Positions 17,764 through 26,395 of a stretch of 64,000 nt of DNA are shown piece after piece. The notes under the pieces were generated by a model, which saw only the letters and a list, made by a program, of their open reading frames with translations, was not told the DNA's origin and made no database searches. Position 1 is the stretch's first letter. Each line of letters opens with the position of its first letter. A program made the translations under genes and the position numbers. This stretch comes from SVTX01 sp045588675 (GTDB taxonomy: Bacteria > Bacillota > Clostridia > Oscillospirales > CAG-272), in contig JAZNER010000016.1 of assembly GCA_045588675.1 (NCBI GenBank), forward strand, positions 32,889 to 96,888. The letters run 5' to 3'.

Positions 17764-19740
17764 TTATCTTACTCTTTCACCGAGAGGTGTATCTTTATCA
17801 AGGAATACGACGCGGACTGTTTCCTCACCCGACGCTAAAATCATACCGTTTGACTCAATACCGCATAGGGTCGCGGGCTTCAAGTTTGCAACGACAATAA
17901 TCTTCTTGCCAATCAAAGCCTCAGGCTCGTACCATTTCGCAATACCCGAAACGACCTGCCTTTGCTCATAGCCAAGGTCAACCTTAAGCTTTAAAAGCTT
18001 TTTAGCCTTCGGCACCTTTTCACATTCAAGGATTTTTGCGGTTCGAAGCTCAACTGACATAAAGTCCTCAATTCCTATAATAGCACAGTCCTCAGGCTTT
18101 TCGGGAACTTCGTTAGCCTTAGCTTCCGCCTCGGCCTTTTTTCTCTTTTCTTCCATTTCAGCTTCAAGCATAGAGAGCATCTTTGCCTCGTCAATTCTTG
18201 CGAAAAGCACCTTCGAATCGCAAACAGCTCTTCCCGCCTCTATTCCGGAGAATTTGTCGGCTGTGCCGATTGTATCAAACGCCGTCTTGTCTGTGCCGAG
18301 CTGAGATAAAATCTCCTCTGCTGTCGCAGGGATAAACGGCGTAAGCATTACAGCTCCCCAACGGATTGCTTCAAGCAAATTGTAAAGAACTGTGCCAAGT
18401 CGTGCCGACCGGCTCTCGTCCTTGGCAAGTGTCCAAGGAGTAGTTTCGTCAATGTATTTGTTTGCGCGGGAGAGCATTTCAAACACACATTCAAGCGCAT
18501 CTGCAATTCTCCAGGCATCCATATTCTTAATTACGCCGTCATAAGCCTTAACACAAGCGGAAATCAGCTCGTCATCGAGCACCTCTTTCTCCAGAGGAGC
18601 CTGAATTGTCTTGTCAAAATACTTCTTCTGCATATCAAGCGTACGCTTAACAAGGTTTCCGAGATTGTTTACAAGGTCTGTGTTAAATCTCTTGATTACA
18701 GACTCATAGGTAATACTTCCGTCAGTTGCATACGGCATCTCGGCAAGAGCATAATAACGCACCCCGTCAACGCCGAAGCGGTCTGCAAGCTCGTCTGCAT
18801 AAATAACATTTCCGCGTGACTTTGACATTTTGTCAGCGCCGAAGTTAAACCAAGGATGGCCGAAAATCTGCTTGGGCAGGGGCAGGTCAAGCGCCATTAA
18901 GAATATAGGCCAATAAATCGTGTGGAAGCGTAAAATATCCTTTCCGATAATGTGCACATCACACGGCCAATATTTTTTGAAATGCTCGCTCTGCTCCTCA
19001 AATGATTTGTCGGGGTCGTAGCCAAGAGCCGTAATATAGTTTGTAAGCGCATCAAGCCAAACATAGATAACATGCTTACTGTCAAAATCAACGGGAATTC
19101 CCCACTTAAACGAGGTTCTCGAAACGCAAAGGTCCTGAAGTCCTGCCTTGAGGAAGTTGTTTACCATTTCCTTTTTTCTTGATTCGGGAGAAATAAAATC
19201 AGGATTTTCCTCAATATGCTTTATAAGTCTGTCAACATATTTGGTCATTTTGAAGAAGTATGCTTCCTCACTTGCTCTCTGCACCTCGCGTCCGCAGTCA
19301 GGGCATTTGCCGCCCTCTGCCTGAGTGTCGGTAAAGAAGGACTCACAGGGAGTGCAGTACCAGCCCTCATATGTGCTCTTGTAAATATCGCCATTCTTAT
19401 AGAATTTTGTGAAGATTTTGCTGACAGCCTTCTCGTGATAGTCATCAGTCGTACGAATAAAATAATCGTAGCTTGAATTCATTTTATCCCAAACGCCCTT
19501 GATTTCCTCTGCAACGCCATCAACATACTGCTTGGGTGTAATGCCCGCGTCAAGCGCAAGATTTTCAATCTTCTGACCGTGCTCGTCTGTACCCGTGCAG
19601 AAGAATACATCATATCCGCGCGCTCTCTTATATCTCGCAATCGCATCAGTTGCTATAACCTCATATGTGTTTCCGAAGTGAGGCTTGCGCGAAGCGTAAG
19701 CAATCGCCGTTGTAATATAAAACTTCTCTTTGTTTGCCAT
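17764..19740 (-). CDS. metG: Methionyl-tRNA synthetase
   Basis: Charges tRNA-Met, including initiator tRNA. The 658-residue class Ia synthetase has the HIGH-type motif KPHFGNTYE near residue 20, a four-Cys zinc knuckle (CTPCESFFTDTQ...CPDCGREV, about residues 127-148), KMSKSRGN near residue 297 and a C-terminal EMAP-like tRNA-binding domain from about residue 555 (IGIEDFMSVELRTAKILECE). This is the usual long clostridial/Bacillus form. A G+C-rich hairpin (about 19754-19770) lies in the short leader before the start. Confidence 0.97.
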   Translation of the reverse strand: MANKEKFYITTAIAYASRKPHFGNTYEVIATDAIARYKRARGYDVFFCTGTDEHGQKIENLALDAGITPKQYVDGVAEEIKGVWDKMNSSYDYFIRTTDDYHEKAVSKIFTKFYKNGDIYKSTYEGWYCTPCESFFTDTQAEGGKCPDCGREVQRASEEAYFFKMTKYVDRLIKHIEENPDFISPESRKKEMVNNFLKAGLQDLCVSRTSFKWGIPVDFDSKHVIYVWLDALTNYITALGYDPDKSFEEQSEHFKKYWPCDVHIIGKDILRFHTIYWPIFLMALDLPLPKQIFGHPWFNFGADKMSKSRGNVIYADELADRFGVDGVRYYALAEMPYATDGSITYESVIKRFNTDLVNNLGNLVKRTLDMQKKYFDKTIQAPLEKEVLDDELISACVKAYDGVIKNMDAWRIADALECVFEMLSRANKYIDETTPWTLAKDESRSARLGTVLYNLLEAIRWGAVMLTPFIPATAEEILSQLGTDKTAFDTIGTADKFSGIEAGRAVCDSKVLFARIDEAKMLSMLEAEMEEKRKKAEAEAKANEVPEKPEDCAIIGIEDFMSVELRTAKILECEKVPKAKKLLKLKVDLGYEQRQVVSGIAKWYEPEALIGKKIIVVANLKPATLCGIESNGMILASGEETVRVVFLDKDTPLGERVR

Positions 19741-20197
19741 TTCCTTTACCTTACGCGCCGAATGGGGCGCGCCTTTCTAAAAGTTGTCTTCATTATATTA
19801 TAAATATATAAAACCATTTTTCACACTCAAAGGCACCACTGGCCAAAGAATGATTTTCACATAAATATCGAATGTTTTAACCGACATTTATGACAAAATA
19901 AGCAATACATAATTTATTATACCAAATTTTTCAATTTATTACAATAGGTATTTAAAATTTTTTTAAAATACCCTTAAATTATGCCAGAAACACAAGGAAA
20001 AAGTGACAAAATTTTGTCAATGTCGAGGCGGGCAAAAAATGGAAGTTTTTTGAAATATTGCATAAAATTAGGTGTTGAATGTTAATAAAATATCACAATC
20101 CTATGATAATTTTTTATCAGTGGCATTTTTATAAAAAAATTTGTCAAAAAGCCCATAAATTTCGTACACAATTCACATTCTGTTTAAAATAAACCTA
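19741..20197. other. A+T-rich gap between divergent metG and ackA
   Basis: This stretch of about 460 bp is strongly A+T rich and holds no supportable gene on either strand. It contains the metG promoter region (TATAAT-like sequence near 19795-19805, minus strand) and a 16-bp perfect palindrome at 20004-20019, listed separately. No riboswitch fold, cobalamin-box motif or RNA gene was recognised. Confidence 0.6.
20004..20019. promoter_or_regulatory. Perfect 16-bp palindrome upstream of ackA-BMC operon
   Basis: TGACAAAATTTTGTCA is a perfect dyad about 180 bp before the ackA promoter. It has the size and symmetry of a dimeric regulator site. No cognate regulator is encoded next to it, so its use as an operator is a guess. 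Confidence 0.4.
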
Positions 20198-20226
20198 TTG
20201 CAATTTTGCAAAAAATTTGTTATAAT
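20198..20226 (+). promoter_or_regulatory. Promoter of ackA and probably the BMC operon
   Basis: TTGCAA (20198-20203) and TATAAT (20221-20226) with a 17-bp spacer. This is the only convincing promoter seen before the string of closely spaced BMC genes. The transcript would start near 20233 with a 126-nt leader. Confidence 0.75.
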
Positions 20227-20302
20227 TATTATTGAAGGATGTTTTTCCGTATTGCTTCAAATAATACCCAAAAGCGTCAAAACATTTCAACAAAACTTCG
20301 GC

Positions 20303-20339
20303 CCTCGACATCTGTGCAGATGCTTTGGAAGGTACGAGG
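20303..20339 (+). promoter_or_regulatory. Structured leader next to the ackA ribosome binding site
   Basis: CCTCG (20303-20307) can pair with CGAGG (20335-20339), enclosing a second hairpin CATCTG-TG-CAGATG (20309-20322). The 3' arm abuts the AAAGGA ribosome binding site of ackA, so folding could limit translation. It matches no riboswitch class I recognise and may be incidental. Confidence 0.35.
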
Positions 20340-20358
20340 AAAGGACAGGTCAATACAT

Positions 20359-21552
20359 ATGAAAATTCTGGTTATCAACGCCGGAAGCAGCTCGCTTAAG
20401 TATCAGCTTTTTGATATGGAGGACGGCTCGGTTTTAGCTAAAGGCCTATGTGAAAAAATAGGACTTAGCGGTGCTATTACTCACAAGCGCCCGGGAAAAG
20501 AAAACTACGAGGCTGATTACCCAATGCCTACTCACAATGAGGCAATTGCGCTCGTTTTGAAGCTTCTCACAGATCCCGAGCTTGGAGTGATTTCAAGCGT
20601 GGATGAAATTTCCGCAGTAGGACACAGATTTGCTCACGGAGGCAAGCTCAATAAGTCTTGCATTCTCGGTGACGAGGAAATCAACTACATCACATCCATT
20701 ATCCCAATCAACCCCCTACACGGCCCCCCTGCACTCAAGGGCGTTTCGGCTTGTAAATCATTGATGCCGAATATTCCTCATATCGGTGTATTTGACACCT
20801 CCTTCTATTCAGGATTCGAAAAGAAATCCTACATCTACCCTCTTCCCTACGAGTGGTATGAAAAATACGGTGTTCGCCGTTACGGCTTCCACGGAACATC
20901 ACACCGCTTTGTTTCAGCAAAGGCTTGTGAGTTCTTGGGCCTTGACTATAACAAATCAAAGATAGTATCCTGCCATATAGGCTCCGGCTCCTCAATCACA
21001 GCTGTTGATTGCGGCCGTGCAGTCGACACCTCTATGGGCTTCACTCCTCAGGAGGGACTTCCTATGGGTACAAGATGCGGAACAATTGACCCCTCTATTA
21101 TCGCCTATGTTTGTGAGCAAAGCGGAATGAGCGTTGCAGAGGTTAACGATGCATTGAACAAGAAATCCGGACTTCTTGGAGTTTCGGGTGTTTCAAACGA
21201 TGCTCGAGATGTTTGGGCTGCCGCTGAAAAAGGAAATGAGCGCGCTAAGCTCGCTATGGACTTGCTTGTTCACAACGCGAAGAAGATCATCGGCTCTTAC
21301 GTTGCCGAAATGAACGGCATTGACGTTCTTATCTTCACAGCAGGTCTTGGAGAAAACGACAGGCTTGCCCGTCAATATATCGCCGACAACATGCAGTATC
21401 TTGGCATTGAGCTTGACAAGGATGCAAACATGAACGGCCCCAGAGGCGAGAATATCGTTATCAGTACTCCTGACTCTCGTGTTAAGGTTGTAGTAATTCC
21501 GACAGACGAAGAATATATGATAGCGTCGGATACCTACGACATAGTTAAATAA
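20359..21552 (+). CDS. ackA: Acetate/propionate kinase
   Basis: Transfers phosphate from acyl phosphate to ADP. The 397-residue ASKHA-fold protein shows NAGSSSLKYQLF at the start, GHRFAHGG, the catalytic RYGFHGTSHR and the C-terminal FTAGLGENDRL. The start at 20359 (MKILVINAG) is set by homology and a GGAAAGGA ribosome site; an in-frame upstream extension of 40 codons is not expected to be translated. Placed 58 bp before the aldolase gene, it probably acts as the propionate kinase (PduW role) that harvests ATP from the PduL product. Confidence 0.95.
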   Translation: MKILVINAGSSSLKYQLFDMEDGSVLAKGLCEKIGLSGAITHKRPGKENYEADYPMPTHNEAIALVLKLLTDPELGVISSVDEISAVGHRFAHGGKLNKSCILGDEEINYITSIIPINPLHGPPALKGVSACKSLMPNIPHIGVFDTSFYSGFEKKSYIYPLPYEWYEKYGVRRYGFHGTSHRFVSAKACEFLGLDYNKSKIVSCHIGSGSSITAVDCGRAVDTSMGFTPQEGLPMGTRCGTIDPSIIAYVCEQSGMSVAEVNDALNKKSGLLGVSGVSNDARDVWAAAEKGNERAKLAMDLLVHNAKKIIGSYVAEMNGIDVLIFTAGLGENDRLARQYIADNMQYLGIELDKDANMNGPRGENIVISTPDSRVKVVVIPTDEEYMIASDTYDIVK

Positions 21553-21609
21553 GCCAACAATTAAAGTTGTAATAAAAAATTGTATATATTTAAGAAAGGA
21601 TTTTTTAAA

Positions 21610-22431
21610 ATGGCACAATCACCTTTTGAAATCAAAAAAGAAATCTGCGACATTGGTAAAAGAATTTACGACCACGGATTCGTTGCAGCAAATGACGGAA
21701 ACATTTCCGTAAAAGTAGGCCCTAACGAGTACTACTGCACACCTACAGGCGTATCAAAGGGATATATGACCCCTGATATGATCATCAAGGTTGACGCTAA
21801 CGGTAATAAGATCGAAGGTCGCCTTAATCCCTCATCTGAAATCAAGATGCACATGAGAGTTTATCAGGAGCGTCCCGACGTTAACGCTGTTGTTCACGCT
21901 CACCCCCCTGTTGCAACTGCTTTCACAGTAGCAGGAATTGAACTTGATCAGTACATTCTCCCCGAGGCTATTTTGACAATCGGTAATGTTCCTACCTGTG
22001 ACTACGGTATGCCTTCCACAATGGAAATTCCCGATTCTCTTATGCCTTATATCCAGAAGCACGACGCTTTCCTTTTGAAGAACCACGGTGCGCTCACAGT
22101 TGGTAACACACTTATCCGCGCTTGCTTCACAATGGAAGAGGTTGAATTCAATGCAAAGATCAACCTTTACGCTCGTCAGATCGGCGTAGGCAAAAATGCT
22201 AATATTGAAGAGATTTCTTGCGTAGAGCTTGAAAGACTTATGGAGCTTCGTAAGAAGATGGGGCTTCCCGGTAAGCACCCCGGATGCAAAACTTGTCCTA
22301 ACAACGGCACATCTAATTGCAAGTGCAAGACAGAAGGCGGCAGCTGCTCATGCGGCTCTCACTCTGCTCCCGCAGGTGACGACCTCGTATCTGACATTAC
22401 AAGAAAAGTTCTCGCCGCTCTCGGCAAGTAA
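21610..22431 (+). CDS. Class II (fuculose/rhamnulose-type) aldolase with encapsulation tail
   Basis: Zn-dependent aldolase of the FucA/AraD family, expected to split L-fuculose 1-phosphate or a related ketose 1-phosphate into DHAP and lactaldehyde. The 273-residue protein shows NDGNISVK, the metal histidines in VVHAHPP and KNHGALTVG, and a catalytic acid (LPEAI). Beyond the normal C-terminus (about residue 218) comes a linker with six cysteines (226-248: CKTC, CKC, CSC) and then a helix DDLVSDITRKVLAALGK, which looks like a BMC encapsulation peptide. AAAGGA precedes the chosen ATG at 21610. Class II aldolases mark the fucose/rhamnose type of glycyl-radical microcompartment. Confidence 0.9.
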   Translation: MAQSPFEIKKEICDIGKRIYDHGFVAANDGNISVKVGPNEYYCTPTGVSKGYMTPDMIIKVDANGNKIEGRLNPSSEIKMHMRVYQERPDVNAVVHAHPPVATAFTVAGIELDQYILPEAILTIGNVPTCDYGMPSTMEIPDSLMPYIQKHDAFLLKNHGALTVGNTLIRACFTMEEVEFNAKINLYARQIGVGKNANIEEISCVELERLMELRKKMGLPGKHPGCKTCPNNGTSNCKCKTEGGSCSCGSHSAPAGDDLVSDITRKVLAALGK

Positions 22432-22496
22432 TTTTTAAAAACAAAAAAGTATAATCTTTTGTTTCAGAAATTAATTGAAAAGGAGCGTCCATAAAA

Positions 22497-23957
22497 ATGG
22501 TAAATAACCTCACAGAGGCACAAATCAATGCGATAGTCGCAAAGGTCGTGTCCGAGATTAAATCCCCTGCCTCAGCACCTGTCAGTGCGAAGGCCTGGGA
22601 TGCCACACAATACCACGGACGCAAGCTTATCGGCATTTACGAAACAATGGAAGAAGCCATTGAGGTAGCAAATGCAGGATATAAGGCTGTCCGTTCAATG
22701 TCTGTGGCAGACAGAGAAAAAATTATTACGGCAATCAGAAATCTCACCAGAGCTGAAGCTCAGAATATGGCGGAGATCGGTGTTGCTGAAACAAAAATGG
22801 GTCGTGTTGACCACAAGTATGCAAAGCATATGCTTGTTGCCGACAAAACACCCGGAACCGAGGATATAGTTGAAGAGGCAAGAACAGGCGATTATGGCCT
22901 TACTCTTACCGAAATGGCTCCCTTCGGGGTTGTAGGAGCGATCACTCCTTCAACAAACCCATCAGAAACTGTTATTTGTAACAGTATCGGTATGATTGCC
23001 GCAGGTAACGGCGTTGTATTCAACCCCCATCCCGGCGCAATCGCAACATCAAACTATGCAGTTGACCTTGTAAACCGCGCAGTTTACGCAGCGGGCGGTC
23101 CGAAGGTTTTGGTTGCGAGTGTTGTTAAGCCTACGCTTGATACCGCTAACGTTATGTATAAGCACCCATCAATCAAGCTTCTTGTTTGTACGGGTGGTCC
23201 CGGAGTTGTAAGAGCAGTTCTCTCCTCCGGCAAAAAGGCAATTGGCGCAGGTGCGGGCAACCCTCCTGTTATAGTTGACGACACCGCTGATATTCAAAAG
23301 GCGGCAAAGGACATTATTGACGGCTGTACCTTTGATAACAACCTTCCCTGCATTGCTGAAAAGGAAGTTTTCGTTTTCAACAATGTTGCGGACAGACTTA
23401 TTGCAGGTATGCTTAAAAACGGTTGTATCTTGCTTACCCGTGAGCAAGCAGATAAGCTTGCTAAGGTCGTTCTGGTTGAAAAAACCGACAAGAACGGCAA
23501 GGTAAAGAAGATCGTAAACCGTGATTGTGTCGGTCGCGACTGCTCTGTAATCCTTGAAAAGATCGGAATTAAGGTTGGACCTGAGATCCGTTGCGCTATC
23601 GCAGAGGTTCCCTTTGAGCACGACTTTATTCAGGAAGAGCTTATGATGCCAATTCTCGGCATTGTGCGTGTAAAGGATATTGACGAGGCGATCACTCTGG
23701 CTGTCAAGGCCGAGCACGGAAACCGTCACACCGCGCACATGCACTCAAAGAACATTGACAACCTTACCGCCTTCGCGCGCGCAGTTGAAACAACGATCTT
23801 TGTAAAGAATGCTCCCTCTTACGCCGGTATCGGATTTGGGGGCGAGGGACACACAACATTTACGATTGCAGGTCCCACAGGAGAAGGAATTACCTCCGCC
23901 CGCAGCTTTACAAGACGCCGCCGTTGCGTAATGGTTGACAGCTTCAGAATTATTTGA
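22497..23957 (+). CDS. pduP: CoA-acylating aldehyde dehydrogenase (PduP/EutE family)
   Basis: Oxidises propionaldehyde to propionyl-CoA with NAD+ inside the compartment. The 486-residue protein begins with a helical encapsulation peptide (NLTEAQINAIVAKVVSEI, residues 4-21) and a Pro/Ala/Ser linker, then the dehydrogenase fold with ITPSTNPSE, CTGGPGVV and the catalytic cysteine in FDNNLPCIAEKE (Cys285). AAAGGAG lies 8-9 bp before the ATG. It is 65 bp after the aldolase gene and 29 bp before the alcohol dehydrogenase gene. Confidence 0.94.
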   Translation: MVNNLTEAQINAIVAKVVSEIKSPASAPVSAKAWDATQYHGRKLIGIYETMEEAIEVANAGYKAVRSMSVADREKIITAIRNLTRAEAQNMAEIGVAETKMGRVDHKYAKHMLVADKTPGTEDIVEEARTGDYGLTLTEMAPFGVVGAITPSTNPSETVICNSIGMIAAGNGVVFNPHPGAIATSNYAVDLVNRAVYAAGGPKVLVASVVKPTLDTANVMYKHPSIKLLVCTGGPGVVRAVLSSGKKAIGAGAGNPPVIVDDTADIQKAAKDIIDGCTFDNNLPCIAEKEVFVFNNVADRLIAGMLKNGCILLTREQADKLAKVVLVEKTDKNGKVKKIVNRDCVGRDCSVILEKIGIKVGPEIRCAIAEVPFEHDFIQEELMMPILGIVRVKDIDEAITLAVKAEHGNRHTAHMHSKNIDNLTAFARAVETTIFVKNAPSYAGIGFGGEGHTTFTIAGPTGEGITSARSFTRRRRCVMVDSFRII

Positions 23958-23986
23958 TAGCAATATTATGAAAGGAAAATAAACAA

Positions 23987-25207
23987 ATGGATATTTCTGC
24001 TTCTCAGATCGAAAGTATTGTAAGAAGTGTAATCAGTTCTATGGGCGCATCTGCCAATGTTTCAAGAGATGTTCCTAAGGTTGCACACGTTGCGATGCTT
24101 ACCGGTCCAAAGAAAATTGAAGTTCAGGAGCTTCCTATCCCCGAGCTCGGCGATGATGATATCCTCGTTCGCGTTGAGGGTGCGGGTGTCTGCGGAACCG
24201 ACGTGCACGAGTGGAAGATGGACCCATTCGGTCTTATTCCCGTAATCCTCGGTCACGAGGGCACAGGCGAGGTTGTGGCTCTTGGCAAAAACGTAAAGGT
24301 TGATACACAGGGTAAGCCCCTCAAGGTTGGTGACAAGATAGTTACATCTGTTACAAGCTGCGGTGAGTGCTACAACTGTCGTATGCATCCCGAAACATCT
24401 AACCTCTGCGACAATCAGGGCGTTTTTGGCCTTATCGGCGACAAGAGAGGTCAGGCTGAGGGCAACCGTGTAAACGGCTGGTTCGCTGACTATATGGTTA
24501 TTAAGGGTGGCTACGGAGTTACATATTTCCAGGTTAACGACCTTAACTTAAAGCAAAGAATGCTTCTTGAGCTTGCTTGCGTATGTGTTCACGCGCTTGA
24601 AAGAGCACAGTCAACAGGACTTCTTAACTTCGGCTCCAAGGTTCTTCTTCAGGGCTGCGGACCCGTTGGCCTTACGATGATCACAGTTCTTCGCGCAGCA
24701 GGTATCAATCACATTATCGCAGTTGACGGTAATGAGGATAGATTGAAGGTAGCCGAAAGAATGGGCGCTAAAACGACAATTTGCTTCCGCCGTCCCGATG
24801 AGGACACTCTTGAAAAGAGAGTTAACAAGGTTAAGGCAGTATCAAACGGCGTTGGAGTTGATTTCGCGTTCCAATGCACAGGCGCACCTGTAGCAGCTGC
24901 TGATATTTACAGCTACATCCGCCGCGGTGGCGGTATGTGTGAAATGGGCTTCTTCGTAAACAACGGAGATTACCAGGTCAACCCACACATCGCTATGTGT
25001 AACAAGGAAATCAACATCGTTGGTTCTTGGGACTACTCGGCTCAGGATTACCCCAAGACAGTTGCATTCCTTCACCAGTGCGCAGAGATGAACATCCCGA
25101 TCGAGGAATTGATTACTCACTCCTTCCCCCTCGACAAAATGAACGAGGCTATGGAAACAAACGTAGCTCAAAAGGGTATCAAGATTTGTTATATCAATGA
25201 CAAATGA
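23987..25207 (+). CDS. Encapsulated zinc-dependent alcohol dehydrogenase
   Basis: 406-residue medium-chain dehydrogenase. Residues 1-20 (MDISASQIESIVRSVISSMG) form an amphipathic encapsulation peptide. The catalytic zinc ligands are in GVCGTD (Cys69) and GHEGTGE (His90-Glu91), and the structural zinc cysteines are Cys125, 128, 131 and 141. A Rossmann nucleotide site follows (LQGCGPVGL). It probably reduces propionaldehyde to propanol, or lactaldehyde to 1,2-propanediol, to regenerate NAD+. Salmonella pdu uses an iron-type PduQ for this job, so this is a different enzyme class in the same slot. Confidence 0.88.
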   Translation: MDISASQIESIVRSVISSMGASANVSRDVPKVAHVAMLTGPKKIEVQELPIPELGDDDILVRVEGAGVCGTDVHEWKMDPFGLIPVILGHEGTGEVVALGKNVKVDTQGKPLKVGDKIVTSVTSCGECYNCRMHPETSNLCDNQGVFGLIGDKRGQAEGNRVNGWFADYMVIKGGYGVTYFQVNDLNLKQRMLLELACVCVHALERAQSTGLLNFGSKVLLQGCGPVGLTMITVLRAAGINHIIAVDGNEDRLKVAERMGAKTTICFRRPDEDTLEKRVNKVKAVSNGVGVDFAFQCTGAPVAAADIYSYIRRGGGMCEMGFFVNNGDYQVNPHIAMCNKEINIVGSWDYSAQDYPKTVAFLHQCAEMNIPIEELITHSFPLDKMNEAMETNVAQKGIKICYINDK

Positions 25208-25222
25208 TGAGGAGTAGCAGTT

Positions 25223-25564
25223 ATGGCAGCACTCGGAATGATTGAGGTTTACGGCTACACTACCTCAATAGTAATCGCAGACTTGGTGGCTAAGGTCGCT
25301 GATGTCAAGGTTGTAGCAATTGACAAAAACAAACCTGCTAATGCAGAGCAATGTGCAGTGCCGCTTGTAATGGTTGTTAAATTCGAGGGCAATGCAGGCG
25401 CAGTTCAGTCGGCACTTGACGCGGGAGTTGAGGAAGCAAAGCGCAGAGGTCTTTATATTACCTCTAAGATGATTGCGGGACTTGACGACCAGGTTCAATG
25501 GTTTGCAGACCTTTCTGCTACGGGCAAGGATAAGCTCAGAAATACAGACAAAAAGTCTAAATAA
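25223..25564 (+). CDS. BMC-domain shell protein with C-terminal extension
   Basis: 113-residue single-domain BMC-H protein. LGMIEVYGYTTSIVIADLVAKVADVKVV is the usual opening of the fold, and FEGNAGAVQSALDAGVEEAKRRG the second half. It differs from the other three BMC-H proteins here: the pore loop lacks the GSG motif and carries a longer KNKPANAEQCAV segment, and a Lys-rich tail (KDKLRNTDKKSK) extends past the domain. It starts 15 bp after the alcohol dehydrogenase gene and is probably a minor facet protein with special pore or lumen contacts. Confidence 0.85.
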   Translation: MAALGMIEVYGYTTSIVIADLVAKVADVKVVAIDKNKPANAEQCAVPLVMVVKFEGNAGAVQSALDAGVEEAKRRGLYITSKMIAGLDDQVQWFADLSATGKDKLRNTDKKSK

Positions 25565-25606
25565 TTAAGTTAAAAAAATTGTAATATAAAAAGGAGATTC
25601 AAGACA

Positions 25607-25882
25607 ATGAATGAAGCACTTGGAATGGTAGAAACAAGAGGACTCGTAGCTGCAATCGAGGCAGCAGATGCTATGGTTAAGGCTGCTAACGTACAGCTTA
25701 TCGGCTCTGAGAAGATCGGTAGCGGACTTGTAAGCGTTATGGTTCGCGGTGATGTTGGCGCGGTTAAGGCTGCTGTTGAGGCAGGCGGAGCTGCAGCTTC
25801 CCGTCTTGGCGAAGTTATCGCTACACACGTTATTCCCCGTCCTCACACCGACGTTAACAAGCTTCTCCCCACACTCGGTTAA
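25607..25882 (+). CDS. BMC-H shell hexamer protein (PduA-like), copy 1
   Basis: 91-residue canonical BMC-H shell protein: MNEALGMVETRGLVAAIEAADAMVKAANV, the pore loop KIGSG, then GDVGAVKAAVEAG and the C-terminal VIPRPHTDV. Members of this type form the bulk of the facet hexamers and pass small substrates such as 1,2-propanediol. It is 87/91 identical to the protein at 26396-26671 (differences at residues 66, 70, 89 and 91). AAGGAG precedes the ATG. Confidence 0.95.
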   Translation: MNEALGMVETRGLVAAIEAADAMVKAANVQLIGSEKIGSGLVSVMVRGDVGAVKAAVEAGGAAASRLGEVIATHVIPRPHTDVNKLLPTLG

Positions 25883-26019
25883 TTTAAAGCCGAACAAATC
25901 AAAAGACTTTGGCAGGGTGGGAATTTCAGGCTCGGTTACATATAAAATCGAATTTCTCTCATATCAATTGATAGAAGCCATAATTCCCTCCGCCCGAGTA
26001 CCGAAATGGAGATCAAAAA

Positions 26020-26304
26020 ATGGAAAAAGCAATTGCACTGCTTGAAGTTCAAGCTATGGTAACAGCGATAGTCGGTCTTGACGCTATGGTGAAAGCCGCA
26101 AACGTAAAGCTGATTCACGTTGAAAAGCGCTTGGGCGGAAGACTTGTGACAGTTGTTGTTGAGGGTACTGTTTCGGCAGTTACCGCCGCTCTTGAAGCGG
26201 GAGTCGAAGCCGCACAGGCTGTCGGAAATGTTATGTGTCAAGAGGTTATTGCACGTCCACATCCCGACATAGTAAAATTTATTAAAACAGACGAGGGTGT
26301 TTAA
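26020..26304 (+). CDS. BMC-H shell hexamer protein, divergent paralogue
   Basis: 94-residue BMC-H protein between two nearly identical copies of a PduA-like gene. It keeps the fold (ALLEVQAMVTAIVGLDAMVKAANVKLI, VEGTVSAVTAALEAG, VIARPHPDI), but the pore loop reads KRLGGR instead of KIGSG, adding positive charge near the pore. That suggests a different cargo specificity, which is an inference. The ribosome site before the ATG is weak (GGAGATC). The 137-bp gap before it holds nothing I recognise. Confidence 0.9.
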   Translation: MEKAIALLEVQAMVTAIVGLDAMVKAANVKLIHVEKRLGGRLVTVVVEGTVSAVTAALEAGVEAAQAVGNVMCQEVIARPHPDIVKFIKTDEGV

Positions 26305-26395
26305 TTCAAAGCTCCCCCGCTGAAATAAAAGTCTCCCAAGCTTAATTTGGGAAAAGAATAAGAAAAATTTTAAATCCAAAAAGGAGAAAATTATT

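Noticed and set aside
19741..20358. Cobalamin riboswitch before the BMC operon
   Set aside because: No B12-box-like sequence or matching fold was seen, and the dehydratase is B12-independent.
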